Made by a program: the position numbers and the translations under genes. The notes beneath the pieces were generated by a model. It had not been told where the DNA came from, did no database searches, and saw only the letters and a program-made list of their open reading frames with translations. Positions 33,285 through 46,008 of a stretch of 64,000 nt of DNA are shown one piece after another (the stretch's first letter is position 1; the number at the start of each line of letters is the position of its first letter). The stretch is from Henckelia pumila (Eukaryota; Streptophyta; Magnoliopsida; Lamiales; Gesneriaceae), in NCBI RefSeq assembly GCF_033568475.1, contig NC_133123.1, forward strand, positions 21,252,622-21,316,621, in the 5' to 3' direction.

Positions 33285-35236
33285 AAGTCTACACACACAC
33301 ATATATATAACATATCAATTTTCATTTTAAATTTGAAAATAAATAGGATGTTATCACTATTTTTTAATTTCAATTTTTTTTGTGTATTCATACATATATA
33401 AAAATTAATTTCCATAAACATGAAAAATAAATTAACATATATTATAATGTACCAGTTTTCAGTTAAAATTTGAAATTTGATAGTATTACATCACTTCTTT
33501 TTAATTTCAATTATTTTTTTGTTCATATGTATGTGAAACTTTCCATAAACATTAAAAATAAATGTTTTATATTATAATCTACCGATTTTCAATTCAAAAT
33601 TTGAAATTTAATTGGATGTTAACAATATTTTTTTTAATTTTAAGTATTTTTTATCATCATATATGTGTGTGAAAATGTTCATAGATGATACATATATATA
33701 ATAATGTGTCAATTTTCGTTTCAAAATTTGAAATTTGATCTAGCATATCACTACTTTTTTATTCAGTTAATTTTTTGGGTTCACTTATATGTGAAAATTT
33801 TCATAAATATTGTATAAAATAATGTATTAAATTTTGGTTCAAAATTTGATATCCGATCGTATGTTATTACTAAATTTTCATTTCATTTAATTTTTTGTTT
33901 TTACGTATATGTGAAATTTTCAATAAATATTATACATGATAATGTAATTTTAGTTCAAAATTTACATTTTGATCGGATATATAATTATTTTTACATTTGA
34001 ATTATTTTTTCGTGTCCACACAAGTGTGAAAATTTCCATAAACATGAAAAAAAAAAATCTATATATTATAATGTACCAATTTTCAGTACAAAATTGAAAT
34101 TTGATCATATGTTATCAATATTTTTTAATTTCAATAAATTTTTTGTGTTTATATGTATGTGAAAATTTTTGTAGATGTTATATATGATAATATATTAAAT
34201 TTCAATTTAATTGGATTTATAACTACTTTTTAATTTCACTTAATTTTTCGTGTACATATATGTGTGTGAAAATTTCTAAATAAAATATATATGATAATGT
34301 ACTTATTTTCGGTTCAAATTTTCAAATTTATTTGGTTGTTATCATTGTTTTTTAATTTCGGTTAGTTTTTTTTGGTGATTTCAAATAATTTTTTGCTTTG
34401 CGTGTATATGAAAATGTTCATAAATGATAATGAATTAATTTTCGGTTCAATATTCAAAATTTGATCGGATGTTATTATAAATCTTTAATTTCAATTAATA
34501 TTTTTGTGTCTATATATGTGTGAACGTTTCCATAAATGTTATATATAATAATGTACCAATTTTTGGTTCTAAATTTGAAAATTGATCCGATGTTTCACTA
34601 CTTTTTAATATCAATTTATTTTTTGTGTTGAAAATTTTGATAAATGATATATATATGACAATGAACTAATTTTCAGTTCAAAATTTGAAATTTTATCGGA
34701 TATTTTCACTAATTTTTATTTTTAGTTAATATTTATGTGTCCATATATGTGTGAACATTCCATAAATGTTATATATGATAATTTACTAATTTTATAATTC
34801 AAATTTTGAAATTTTCTTGGAAGTTATCACTACTTTTTTAATATCAATTAATTTTTTGTGTATATATTTGAAATTTTCATAAATGATATATATGATAATA
34901 TGCTGATTTTTTGTTCAAATTTTGAAATTTGGTGGGATGTTATCACTAATATTTTATTTCAATTAATTTTTTGTTGTCCATATATGTGAATGCTATATGA
35001 TAATGTACTAATTTCTGATTCAAAATTTGAAAATTGATAAGATGTTATAACTATTTTAATTTTAATTTTTTTTTCATAAATATGAGAAAATTTTCATAAA
35101 TGATATATATGATATAATGTACCAATTTCCGGTTCAAAATTTTAAATTTGGTCGAATGTTATTATTAATCTATGATTTTAGTTAATTTTTATGCGTATAT
35201 ATGTGAAAATTTCATAAATTCTATATTTGATAATAC

Positions 35237-35502
35237 GGGCTAATTGCATCCACACCCCCTGTGAAAAGTCTAAAAGGCATAAAACCTCATGTATAAAATT
35301 AATAGCATGTTAGACCCTATGTTTTAAAAAAATTAGCATAAAAACCCCTATGAGAGAGTATAAATGTGCCCGAGTTTGTATAACATAGGGGTGAAATATG
35401 CTACATTTTAAAAAACTGAGGGATGCATTAACCTATTAATATTTTTTAAGGGGTTTTATGTCTTTTACATTTTTCACAGGGGGTGTGGATGCAATTAACC
35501 CT
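35237..35502. mobile_element. Mutator-like MITE (266 bp) with 9-bp TSD
   Basis: Inverted ends GGGCTAATTGCATCCACACC / AGGGTTAATTGCATCCACAC, continuing as CCCCTGTGAAAA. They are flanked by identical TGATAATAC at 35228-35236 and 35503-35511. A 9-bp duplication with G-rich ends points to the Mutator superfamily. Inserted into the last unit of the tandem array. Confidence 0.82.
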
Positions 35503-36130
35503 TGATAATACACCAAATTTTGGTTCAAAATTTAAAATTTGATTGGATGTTATGGAGTACCAAATCATGAGTTAAGCTTGAAGATTTGAGACTCCGGTTA
35601 TATTGACGCGGAACATAGATAATACTCTTGGATATGTAATGACACTAGATTGATCGTGGTGATGCTCGAAAACCATGTTTTAGAAGGAAAAATCATATCA
35701 GGAAAGCAATGCTGGTCATAAAGTACTTATTTCGAGAATGATATCAACCTATTCTAATCCAATACTTCCTTTTAAATTCCAACAACGACAGTATTATTTT
35801 ATTGTATCATACACAATGACAAATCAACAAAATTTAGGGTCAACCATTATCTCATTTATAACTTCTTTCGACCCGTTTTTAGTCGGGTTTAAAAATTTTG
35901 ATATGTGATAATGATAGCAACCATAAAAATTCGACCACAAACGTTATTCAAGAAAGTTTTTCAAATTTTGTATAATAATTTTTTTATTTTCTAATTGTGC
36001 GATCAATAATTCATTTAGTTTATTTATGTTTTAGTTTTTTATTCAAATTTTTATACTTAGTACTTACTATTTTAGTCATTAATTATATAAAATAAAATTT
36101 CTTACTATTTTAATCATTATTTATATAAAA

Positions 36131-36164
36131 TAACATTTCGTGCATTGCACGGGTGAAATACTAG
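36131..36164 (+). mobile_element. Helitron-like 3' terminus
   Basis: Hairpin CGTGC-ATT-GCACG (36139-36151) followed after nine bases by CTAG (36161-36164) and a host T. This is the plant Helitron end pattern (hairpin, then CTRR, insertion before T). I could not place a matching 5' TC end, so the element's extent is unknown; it might include the tandem array. Confidence 0.55.
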
Positions 36165-36355
36165 TTTTTAGCAAAAAAAAAAAAAAAAAAGAGAGAGTTG
36201 TGTGTTTTTATAGGTCGGGTCAATTAGAAGATTCATGTCACAAAATGAGCCGAGATACCGTCTTAAAATATTTTTTGTGTCTGAACTTTGGTCTACGAAG
36301 AGCCAGTTTAGACACAAAAGCTGTAACTTTAAAAAATTCTCAAATAAGTTCATAT

Positions 36356-36581
36356 TGTTATAAATATATTATTATTTTAGATTATTATCTTATTAAAGAT
36401 ATGTGATCAAGATAAATATGTAACGATAATATTTGTAAAGATTTGTATCTTGTAATCTTTCCCTATAAATAGGGTGATTGAGTTCAATGAAAATTGCACC
36501 TGGGTATTGACTCATATGAATTCTCTCTCATGTAATAAATTCTCTCTACTCATCTTTCTATTTATATTATGATTTATTACA
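36356..36581 (+). repeat. 5' LTR of element D
   Basis: 226 bp; contains a TATA-like CCTATAAATAGGG (about 36461-36473). Pair of 40670-40895. Confidence 0.88.
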
Positions 36582-39500
36582 CGTTATCAGCACGATGCTG
36601 TAACCAACTGAGAATGAAAATAATTCTCATTTTATTGATGCTATTGGAATAGCACAACGTGTTGTCAATACTCGATTTTATGAGAGATGTTCATTGGTGC
36701 TCTAGAAGTAGCACAAAGAAATAATTGATATATTGGTGCCCATGAAATATCATGAATATGTTGATGGCTATAAAGTAGCACAACATGATTTTATATTGAG
36801 AATTTGAAGAAATTCATGATCATGATATAATATATTGAGAATTTTGAGAGATTCATGATTACAATTTTGATATATCGAAAGATATTCATGAATTCATAAT
36901 ATAATATATCGAATATTGAGATATTCAAGATTTAAGATCTGATATAAGATCAAATATATTGAGAATCTAAAGAGATTTCTAGTTATAATATAATATATGA
37001 GAATCTAAATAGATTCATGATAAAAATATGATATATGATTTCGTATATAAAGAAACTGAAGAAATCGTGATTGATATATGATATGATATCCAAGATATAT
37101 AAATATCATTGAAGAAATAGATCTCATATCAAAGTGTATCGATATTGAAATATTGATAAAAAAGATGCAAGATTTGATAATATTTGTGAAGAATATTAAT
37201 ATAAGATCCAAGATTTGGAAATATTCTCGAATAATATAATATAATGCTCTTTTGGTTGTTGAGTATCTTATGAATTGGAAAATTTAGTACAATTTCTCAA
37301 TGAATATCGATATATGATCTAAAATTGTCAATATCCACAAGAAAATATTATTAAAGATATATGTGAGATATATATCAAAAATATTGACTTGATATCGATT
37401 CAAATCATATATTTGTTTTTATTGCTCTAGAAGAAGCATGATCTATTATTTGTCACTATTTTTATGAATAGCGACTTGATGTTCAATGATGAACTGCATA
37501 GGCTATTGATTAAAAATTATGAATGTGCGGTATTAAGATCGCAACACTATCAACCGGAAAAGAAAAATAAATGTTAAAGCCAATGAATTGGACCATCATC
37601 TATATTGGGCAATGACGATGATGGATTGATGGTAGCATATGCATGATGATGTCAATGGGTTGATTTATGACTAACTTCAAGTCATTTTATTTATTTATTG
37701 AACTAATTTATTTTTGGTAAATTAATTTTGTATTTGTTTAAACTAAATTGTGGAAAACTCTAGCATGTGTTGTGTTTTGATTCACATAAATTATTATGAT
37801 GATATACAATAAGAACTACAAATTTTGTGAATCTATTCTATTAGTCAATATATTTCATGAGATATTGATTATGCAATTTGGTGATAAATTTTTTGATTTG
37901 AGAATTTTTATATTTTAAGGATATATTGGGTTGTTAAATTTTTATTCCATAAAATGTGATTATGGATTTTAAATTCCTCAATTTTGATTGTGGATATAAA
38001 TTTTGATTTTTTTCAAAATGAATGATAGAGTATTTTTATCACATGTTATTATCTTAGATGTAGGAACATGAATTTAATGTAAAATGACATTCGTGATAGA
38101 TTGAATGTCATTTTTAAAGGTAAAAGATCTACTTTGTGCGTACAAAAATTTGAAAATGAATACAAATTCAATGTGAAATGATATTTGTGATAGATCGAAT
38201 GTCACTGTTGAAGGTAAAAGATCTACTTGATGCATACATGAATTTGAAAAGGTATGTCCGATTTTTTAATTTAAATTCTTTTATTATAATATCTTATTTA
38301 TAGTAATTTGTTCAAGGAAAGACAATTATGAAAGTTGTCTGATTAATGTGGTCCATTCTTTTAAGTGAATGTGACAGTGCTAATTAACACAGTTGATACA
38401 CTATAGTTTAATTCTTCAAGAAAGAATATGTCATCTCGTATGAAGCGAGATATGAATCATAAATTCGGCACAAAATATTGAGATATACGTCATAATCAAG
38501 TATTGTACTAAATGTATATCGGTATCTCGTATCACTATCGTACCTGAAGTACGTAAAGAGATTTTATTGATATCTATCAAGCAAAATATAAAAGTTTGTG
38601 GAGACCGTTGATGTCTACCGAAATTATTTGTTTCATCGTATGTTGATATGAATGTATGAAAGATCTTGAAGATCGTTTGATTGACGATGAAAAAAATTTG
38701 ATATGATGTGCTTGATATTATAAAATAGTGATATACAATATTGACGTATATGGATTTTTGAATCTAGTAGATATTGATTTGGTTTAAATAGTATATTACA
38801 AATCAATATTTCTAGAAGAGCTAAAGAACTCCAGAAGTATCATTGATACAAATACTTTCAGAGTTTGGCATAATGGATTGAATTGAGCATTCAAATTATA
38901 TAAATAGTTAAAAAACTATTGATAGTGCGCAAAGATGTTAATGAATAAGCCAAAAGTTTCTGGATCGATAAATATGAAAGTTTTTGAATCAAAGATCTAG
39001 AAGATTTTATGAATTTTTATTGGCTTATAAAATTTGATATCACTATCATTAGATCAAATTGATATAGAATCCCCATATTATCCGGAATGAATAAATAATG
39101 TGGGCCCACGAAGCGCAAAATAATGTTTGCGAAAATACGTATTGAGAAAAACTTCCAGAATATGTAATTAAGGCAAGCTTGATCAAAAGAGGATACACAT
39201 ATCAATTTCATGATTATAAATACATTGGTTTAGTTGATTTATTTTGCCTCCAATCAACTATTAAACCATGAGAATAAATGCGTCATATTTAGAGATATCT
39301 GAAAGATATATTATAAATATTATGTCAAATGCTCATGTACTGAAAGTTAATGTTTGTGCGAGAAATGCACTACAATAAATCTCTTGAAGGGATTGTAAAT
39401 ATGTTGGAAATATATTGAATCTTATGATCAATTATCTTGAGAAATGAGATTTTATGACGCGACATTCTCATTTATTATTTTTGTAAAACAATGTTTCCAA

Positions 39501-40329
39501 CATTGAGGGGGAGGAAATAGAAGCTACAAAAATATTTGAGATCGATCCCAATGAAATATAAAGTGAACATGATGTTCAAAGTTTAAATCTCAAATACATT
39601 ATTTGATCTTGTGTATAAAATCGTTTAGCTTCATTTATGTTTAAGTTGAATAATTTAAATCGTCTTTAGTGACGAAGAACCCCTTTAAAAAAAATGAGTG
39701 AACATCTCAATGTGAAAAGAACAATGGAGGCTGGTCGTTATGAAATAAATCGACGTCCTGCAGGACCATATATTATATTATTTGCAAGTAAATGAAAAAG
39801 GACGCTAGAAGCGTGAACGGCCAATTATTTCAATGAATCCAATTTGGATTATGTTATTCCTGAAGAATAACAAGTATATTAAAATATGAGATTTCACAAA
39901 TTATTTGGGATCGAAATGATATAATCATTCGTGTGTTTTGCTATTACTCAAAATGATGATTATTTTGAACTACAACTTGTTAAACTTTCAATAACAATGA
40001 TATGTATGGCAATATGAGCAAATACTAGCAAAGTTTCTCAAAGTATTTTAAGCGGATTATGAGAAAATATTTGCACTTATCGTGGATGCACTGATTCATA
40101 GTGATACATATAGAAACATCCTCGAAACATTCGATGCTCAAAATATTGTTTTTGCCAACTTGAAGAAAAAGACAAGATATTTGGTCTTGAAGTACCATAT
40201 ATATGGCAAAATCAGCATCTGAATCAATTTTTTGGCAAATTAGTGCATAAGATTGAAATATTAAGAGTTAATAATTGAAAGTGATGCTTGCAAGAGGGAG
40301 AGCAATTAAAGTTGTACTATTTTTCCCTT

Positions 40330-40585
40330 GTTTATGATATTTCTCACGTCGTTTTTCATAACAAGGTTTTTAATGAGGCAATTAACAAGTATCAAGAGAT
40401 GTCGTACTCTTTTTCCTTCATTAGGATTTTGTCCCACTGAGTTTTTCCTGATAAGGTTTTAACGAGGCACATCCATCGTCGGGAAGATATCCAAAGAAAA
40501 TATATGTTGTTGTACTCTTTTTCCTTCGTTCAAATTTTTCCCACGGGGTTTTACTGTCAAGGTTTTAACGAGGTAACACTTGAGT
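40330..40585 (+). repeat. Tandem repeats in the 3' region of element D
   Basis: Three imperfect copies of a roughly 110-bp unit with GTACTCTTTTTCCTTC, TTTTTCCCAC/GTCCCACTG and AAGGTTTTAACGAGG. This CT-rich/ACGAGG repeat is characteristic of the 3' untranslated part of a plant copia group (recalled knowledge). Confidence 0.65.
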
Positions 40586-40669
40586 CCCGATGAAGTTTCC
40601 GAGCATCCATCTTGCCAAATGGAGATTTTGAAGAATCGCTTGCTTGTGCAAATAATCATCTAAGGGGAG

Positions 40670-40895
40670 TGTTATAAATATATTATTATTATAGATGATT
40701 ATCTTATTAAAGATATGTGATCAAGATAAATATGTAAAGATAATATTTGTAAAGATTTGTATCTTATAATCTTTTCCTATAAATAGGGTGATTGAGTTCA
40801 ATGAAAATTGCACCTGAGTATTGACTCATATGAATTCTCTCTCATGTAATAAATTTTCTCTACTCATCTCTCTATTTCTATTATGATTTATAACA
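40670..40895 (+). repeat. 3' LTR of element D
   Basis: 226 bp, preceded by AAGGGGAG and followed by TSD CATAT. Confidence 0.88.
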
Positions 40896-41772
40896 CATAT
40901 ATAATATTTTAAGTGTTTTTATTTTATATATATATATATATATTACAAAAAAGCATAATCGATTTTTATGCTTGGATAATGTTGAAAAATGTTTTTATTT
41001 TTATTTTTAAATATAGTTAAAAGAAAAAGCTGGAAATTAGCATCAAAACAATTTTTAAAGTGCTTTTTTGAACCAACTTTTGTAATCAAACTCTAAATTT
41101 ATTTAATAAATTATAAAAAAATTCTTTTAATCTTTTGAATTTTCCAACGAAATTACATTCCATAAACATTTTAATTTCGAGTTTGATATGTATATAATAA
41201 TTATTAATAGCTTTGATTTTATTTTTTTAGTTATATTTATCAGAATGTTAACATGACATTAAAAAAACATTGGCATGACGTCCAAACTTGCTCATATATC
41301 TAGAACTACACAGGCAATTAAACTATAATAGTAAAAAAAATTAATACACCAAAATCAATTTTTGATAAGTTAATAGATTTAACCTAAACTCATACAAAAA
41401 TTTTTTATTTGAAGTTGACTTATACAAAAATTTAGAGCACCCAAAAAAAAATTCTATCCGGCGGAGGTTAGCTTTGGACTCGAGCCTCAAAATATTAATT
41501 TCCTATAATATGGTCAAGCCTGCATGCTACCTTCAAAAGTTTCAACTCCTACCTGTAATTGATTTATGTTCTGAGAAAATTTTCTACGAGTGACGTGTAC
41601 ATGCAAAAGTGTTACATCAGATAAAATTCGAGAGAAAAGGACCACAGGTGAAATATTAAATAATGTACATGTTAGAATTAAGAACTTTACAATATTGTGT
41701 TATTCATACAATCAAAACATTACGTTTTCTTATGCTTATCGACAAATTTATCTACCATGAATTCAGTATTTC

Positions 41773-41905
41773 TAAGGTAGTATTTGGTAGACATTCTAAA
41801 AAGCACTTCTCAGCTTTTCGTTAACAAAATTTCACAAAATTTCAAATTTTTGTTAACGAAAAAGATGAAAAGTGCTTATAAGAAACTCTTTCAAACACTA
41901 CCTAA
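41773..41905. mobile_element. Tourist-like MITE, copy 1
   Basis: TAA-GGTAGTATTTGGTAGA ... TTTCAAACACTACC-TAA: inverted ends with a TAA duplication on each side, fitting the PIF/Harbinger 3-bp rule. It shares the inner AGCACTTCTCAGCTTTT and GTTAACAAAATTT segments with 52648-52770. Confidence 0.65.
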
Positions 41906-42459
41906 ACCAGCAAACTCTCACTCGATGTATGCAATCTTAAGAAATTCATTGTCCATCTTATTTGATCATTTTTCTATGTGTTCATGTGTCGGTTCTAAGA
42001 TTCCTAATTCATATTTATAATAAAAAGAAAAATCTATGGATGAATTATTATTATTATTCAACGACTTTACTTTTGTTCTTGTTGCTTAATGTTTCTTTTA
42101 ATAAAAAAAATTGGGGAGAGGTTTTTAAGAATTTAATCCCAAGCTCGAAACATCCTCGTAAATTTGGGATCAAATACGACTTTCAAAAATGGATTAATTA
42201 TTTTAGGAAACAAATCAATTTATATATATATATGAAAACCGAAAACCAAGAAGTAACTGTGAGAGGTTTGGACAGAAAAAAAAAATTTCAGTAGTGTTTT
42301 TGTAATTGTACATATCCATGTTACTTGAGTTTGATGGATTCAATTTCAATAGTGTTTTTTGTAATTGTACATATCCATGGTAAATTTAATTACATAAAAA
42401 AAAAAAAATTTAATTACATAAAGGAAATTTTCCTAATTTAAATTTAAAGTGTAAACAAA

Positions 42460-42481
42460 AGTGTACACCGAGGTGTACACT
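42460..42481. repeat. Perfect 22-bp inverted repeat
   Basis: AGTGTACACC-GA-GGTGTACACT; 10-bp perfect arms with a 2-bp spacer. Function unknown; no gene adjacent. Confidence 0.7.
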
Positions 42482-43419
42482 AGTATTACTCTTTTCGTTT
42501 TTACAATATTTGAGGGAAGTCGAAAAAGTAATGATAACATCCTATTTAGTTACAATACAGCTTATAAGCTGTCAAAATCAATTTTAGTTATAAGTTGTTT
42601 TAGAGCTTTTAAGCTCTGAATTTTTTTTTGGTAAATTTTTTTAAAAACAGATTATAAGCTATCAAAATAAATTGTTTGACTAGTGCCAGCCAATACAATG
42701 TCGACGTGGATCCACCTCTCATTTCGAATTTCGAAGTTTAATAAATAAATGTCACGAGATTTATTTCACTTGATTTTGTTCATTCAGCCGCCATGTGACT
42801 TTTACTTGGAGGAGGGGATCCGATGGGATCTAGCACACAATTTATTTTTTATAAATTTAATTAAATCTATAAATTACGCGGTGTTATTCCAAATTTTTGT
42901 CCTGTATAACAAATCACAGGGTATGCGACAGGTTCGTTCGAAACGTTCACTTAATTTATAACCAACTCAAACACCAATATGATGCACTATATTTTATGTG
43001 ACGCTAAATGATTCAAGAGTTGAATTCAATCGTACAGAAACCGTTTGATTTGAGTGATAGGATAAGTAATATAATGTAAATTAAAAATAAATAAAAAAAA
43101 TTAGTTAATACATTATTTGATTTGACGGATAGATTATAATTTATTTGATTTAATTGATATAAAATTATTAATTAAAAAATAAATAAATAATATGACGAAA
43201 ATAAAGCGAAATTGATTGGGATAAGTTATACATAGATTAATAATACATCAAACCAAACAATACCTGGGGAAAAATAGGCAAATATTTGCAAACCCCCACA
43301 GAAAAATAGGCAAATATTTTTCCAAATATTTGAAAGCAAACACAGTTCGTGTTACCTCGGATGGGTTTTTTTTATATTTAATTTTAAAAAAAATTTAAAT
43401 TGCAAAAATAATTTGAAAT

Positions 43420-43935
43420 ACTTCTGCAAAACGCTCTTGCTAACAGCGAACCCTGCAATAAAAAAAATGCAGGGTCCGCTATTGTTTAGAGCGGAATTTG
43501 CAGTGTCCGCTCATGCTGGCAGTGGCAGCGGACGCTGTCCCCATGTGACACCTTTGTTTTTTTTATTTGTTTTTTAATTAATTAATTATATAACTAATAA
43601 TGTTTAATAAATTATATTTAGTAGTATGATCACTTTTTTTTTTCTAAATTCTAAATTTTGAATTTGATAATCGGACTGAAAAATTATTTAAAAAACAAAA
43701 CATAAAATTTACGGTTAAAAAAATTATATTGATTAAATAAATTTACGATTTAAGTTAAATTTTGGTCAGTGGAGTTATATATTTATTTTAATCGTTTGGA
43801 TTTGTGGATATCCCTCGGTTACGTGGATAAATCTATAGTAGTTAATTCAAATGTATTTAAACCGAACTGATGCAAAAATGCTATTACAAAATTTCTCAAT
43901 CCGAATTCAAGCCGAAACAAAATCATCTCGAAAAT
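43420..43935 (+). repeat. Left arm of the foldback element
   Basis: Inverse of 44207-44644 plus 49538-49563. It contains a small internal hairpin CCCTGCA ... TGCAGGG (43449-43474) and a GC-rich patch (43490-43550) within very AT-rich sequence. Confidence 0.75.
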
Positions 43936-44206
43936 TATGAACTCGAACCGACCGAAATATATCCGAATTAATTCTCTATGTCTATTCATAAGAACTTGCA
44001 GAAATCCAAACGAATTAAAATAAGTCAATAACTCCGCTAACCAATTTTTAATAAAAAATAAAATTTATAATAAAAAAATATGATATAAAATAAATTTATC
44101 AAAAAAATAAAATTTATATTAAAATAAATTTATCAAAATATGTTGATAACTGACCAGAAAAAAATTTATTTAATCAATTGAATTTTTTAACCATAAATTT
44201 TAATTC

Positions 44207-44644
44207 TAATTTTCGAGATGATTTTGTTTCGGCTTGAATTCGGATTGAGAAATTTTGTAATATTTTTGCATCAGTTCGGTTTAAATAGATTTGAATTAAC
44301 TACTCTAGATTTATCTACGTAAACGAGGGATCTCCACAAATTCAAACGATTAAAATAAATATATAACTCAACTGACCAAAAGTTAAGTTAAATCGTAAAT
44401 TTATTTAATCAATATTATTTTTTTAACCGTAAATTTTATATATTTTTTTAAATAATTTTTCAGTCCGATTATCAAATTCGAAATTTAGAATTTTGAAAAA
44501 AAAATGATCATACTACTAAATATAATTTTATTAAACATTATTAATTATATAATTAATTAATTAAAAAACAAAAAAAAAAACAAAGGTAAGTCCCCATGTG
44601 CCAGCATGAGCGGACCCTGCATTTTTTTATTGCAGGTCCGCTGT
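44207..44644 (-). repeat. Right arm of the foldback element, main part
   Basis: Reverse complement of the left arm. It is cut at GCTGT (44640-44644), the target of copia E; the last part of the arm continues at 49538. Confidence 0.75.
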
Positions 44645-45082
44645 TGTTGGTCCCAAGTGCGGCATTACGAGATAGAAACTATAGAAATTGAAGAATAAAA
44701 TAGACACCAAGATTTACGTGGAAAACCCCCAAAAATTATTTGGGTAAATACCACGGGCAAGACCAAAAGATTCCACTATAATATTTGGAGAATTACAATC
44801 TCTCTCTGTGTTTCCAAAGAGACACACACTCTCTTAATACAGGAAAAAATCTATCTCACAAATATATATAGAAACACACTCAAAACACTTGAATGTTTAA
44901 CTGAAGAAATGAACTCGAGATGGGATGCTCTGAAGAATGAAATGAGAGATCTATATATAGGTGCAAATTTTCGGTATGAACATGAGAAAGAAAATTCTTA
45001 ATTAAATTGTTCTTCTTTGTTGTACGTACAAGTTGCATGTCTTGTTGTCCTCATTTCCCTCATTTGACCATTCAAACCGACA
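44645..45082 (-). repeat. 3' LTR of copia E (438 bp)
   Basis: TGTTGGTCCCAAGTGCGG at the left, ACCGACA at the right (plus-strand reading). Pair of 49097-49532. Confidence 0.9.
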
Positions 45083-45157
45083 TTTCTCCCACTTGGAGAT
45101 TTAATTGAGTATCAAACACATCTCTACACATCCTTTCAATCTTGTCATTCCTGCTGC

Positions 45158-46008
45158 TTACGTTTTTGCTAGGCCACTTGAGGATCTACACCAATCGAAC
45201 TTATCAGTATTCACTGGCTTGGTCAGAACATCAGCTATGTTATCCTTTGTATGGATTTTCTGCATATCCACACTTCCTTCCTCTACTACTTCTCGAACAA
45301 AGTGAAATTGAACTCCAATGTGTTTAGTCCTTGAATGAAAGGCTGGATTCCTTGCAATGTGCAAGGCACTCTGACTGTCACAAAACAGAGGAATTTTTTC
45401 TTGTTTGTGCGCAAGCTCCTCCAATAACCTTTTAATCCATATCGCCTCCTTGCAAGCTTGAGTAGCTGCCATGTATTCTGCTTTCGTTGTAGATAATGCC
45501 ACAACTGTTTGCAGTTTTGAAACCAGCTTACTGCACCTCCTGCAACTGTAAACACATAACCTGTAGTAGATTTTCTTTTATCTGGATCACCCGCATAGTC
45601 TGAATCCACATAGCCCCTGAGTGTAAAATCTGATCCTCCAAAACATAATGCAGCATCCAAGGTACCCTTAATATATCTAAGGATCCTCTTAACCGTGCTC
45701 CAATGCTCTTGTCCAGGATTCGCCATATACCGACTGACTGCTCCCACTGCTTGTGCAATGTCTAGTCTTGTACAAATCATGGCGAATATTAAACTTCCCA
45801 CTGCTGATACATACGGTACTCGAGACATCTCCATCCTCTCTGCTTCACTACTAGGACACATCTCAGAAGATAACTTGAAGTTAATAGGAAGAGGGGTTGA
45901 AACTGGCTTACTATCTTGCATGTTGAAGCGCTGCAAGACTTTCTTCAAATAATTTTTATGGGAAAGCCAAATCTTCCTATTGCTTGGACCCGATCTTTGT
46001 TGGGGCAT
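45158..46008 (-). pseudogene. Copia E RT end and RNase H
   Basis: Two frames: 46008-45520 (RT thumb KIWLSHKNYLKKVLQRFNMQ, RNase H start RGYVDSDYAGDPDKRKSTTG) and, after a frameshift near 45515, 45502-45158 (LSTTKAEYMAATQACKEAIW, LFCDSQSALHIARN, SRTKHIGVQFHFVRE, ADVLTKPV). RNase H motifs are complete apart from the shift. Confidence 0.88.

Larger units (their letters stand above)
32768..35560. repeat. Degenerate AT-rich tandem array, about 20 units of 115-135 bp
   Basis: A unit containing TTCGGTTCAAAATTTGAAAT, then GATCGGATGTTATCACTA, then TTAATTTTTTGTGT, TATGTGTGAAAATTT and CATAAATGTTATATATGATA recurs all along. Starts of the TTCAAAATTTG block are near 32770, 32875, 33038, 33322, 33458, 33583, 33708, 33828, 33950, 34080, 34300, 34438, 34556, 34668, 34790, 34905, 35015, 35125 and 35515. 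Units are diverged from one another and have no open frame. Two MITEs (about 33152-33284 and 35237-35502) interrupt the array. Confidence 0.85.
36356..40895 (+). mobile_element. Decayed LTR retrotransposon D (4.5 kb), TSD CATAT
   Basis: LTRs at 36356-36581 and 40670-40895 (226 bp each, TGTTATAAA...ACA) with TSD CATAT at 36351-36355 and 40896-40900. A polypurine tract AAGGGGAG (40662-40669) precedes the right LTR, so orientation is plus. The leader starts CGTTATCAGCACGATGC, a post-LTR sequence common in a group of plant copia elements. The interior is AT-rich with no open frame of note. The LTRs differ at about ten positions (about 4%). Most likely an old copia or a non-autonomous relative. 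Confidence 0.85.
40901..43352. other. AT-rich intergenic region with MITE remains
   Basis: No gene seen. It contains a (TA)n run (about 40925-40944), a Tourist-like MITE (41773-41905), a roughly 35-bp direct repeat (TAGTGTTTTTTGTAATTGTA and neighbours near 42295 and 42350), a perfect inverted repeat (42460-42481) and decayed foldback sequence near 42545-42680. Confidence 0.55.

Noticed and set aside
32768..35560. Possible CRISPR-like array because of regular repeats
   Set aside because: Units are diverged and contiguous with no unique spacers, in a plant nuclear genome; it is a degenerate tandem repeat.
41962..42294. 110-codon plus-strand frame
   Set aside because: Low-complexity Asn/Lys/Tyr/Phe-rich translation of AT-rich sequence without any motif.
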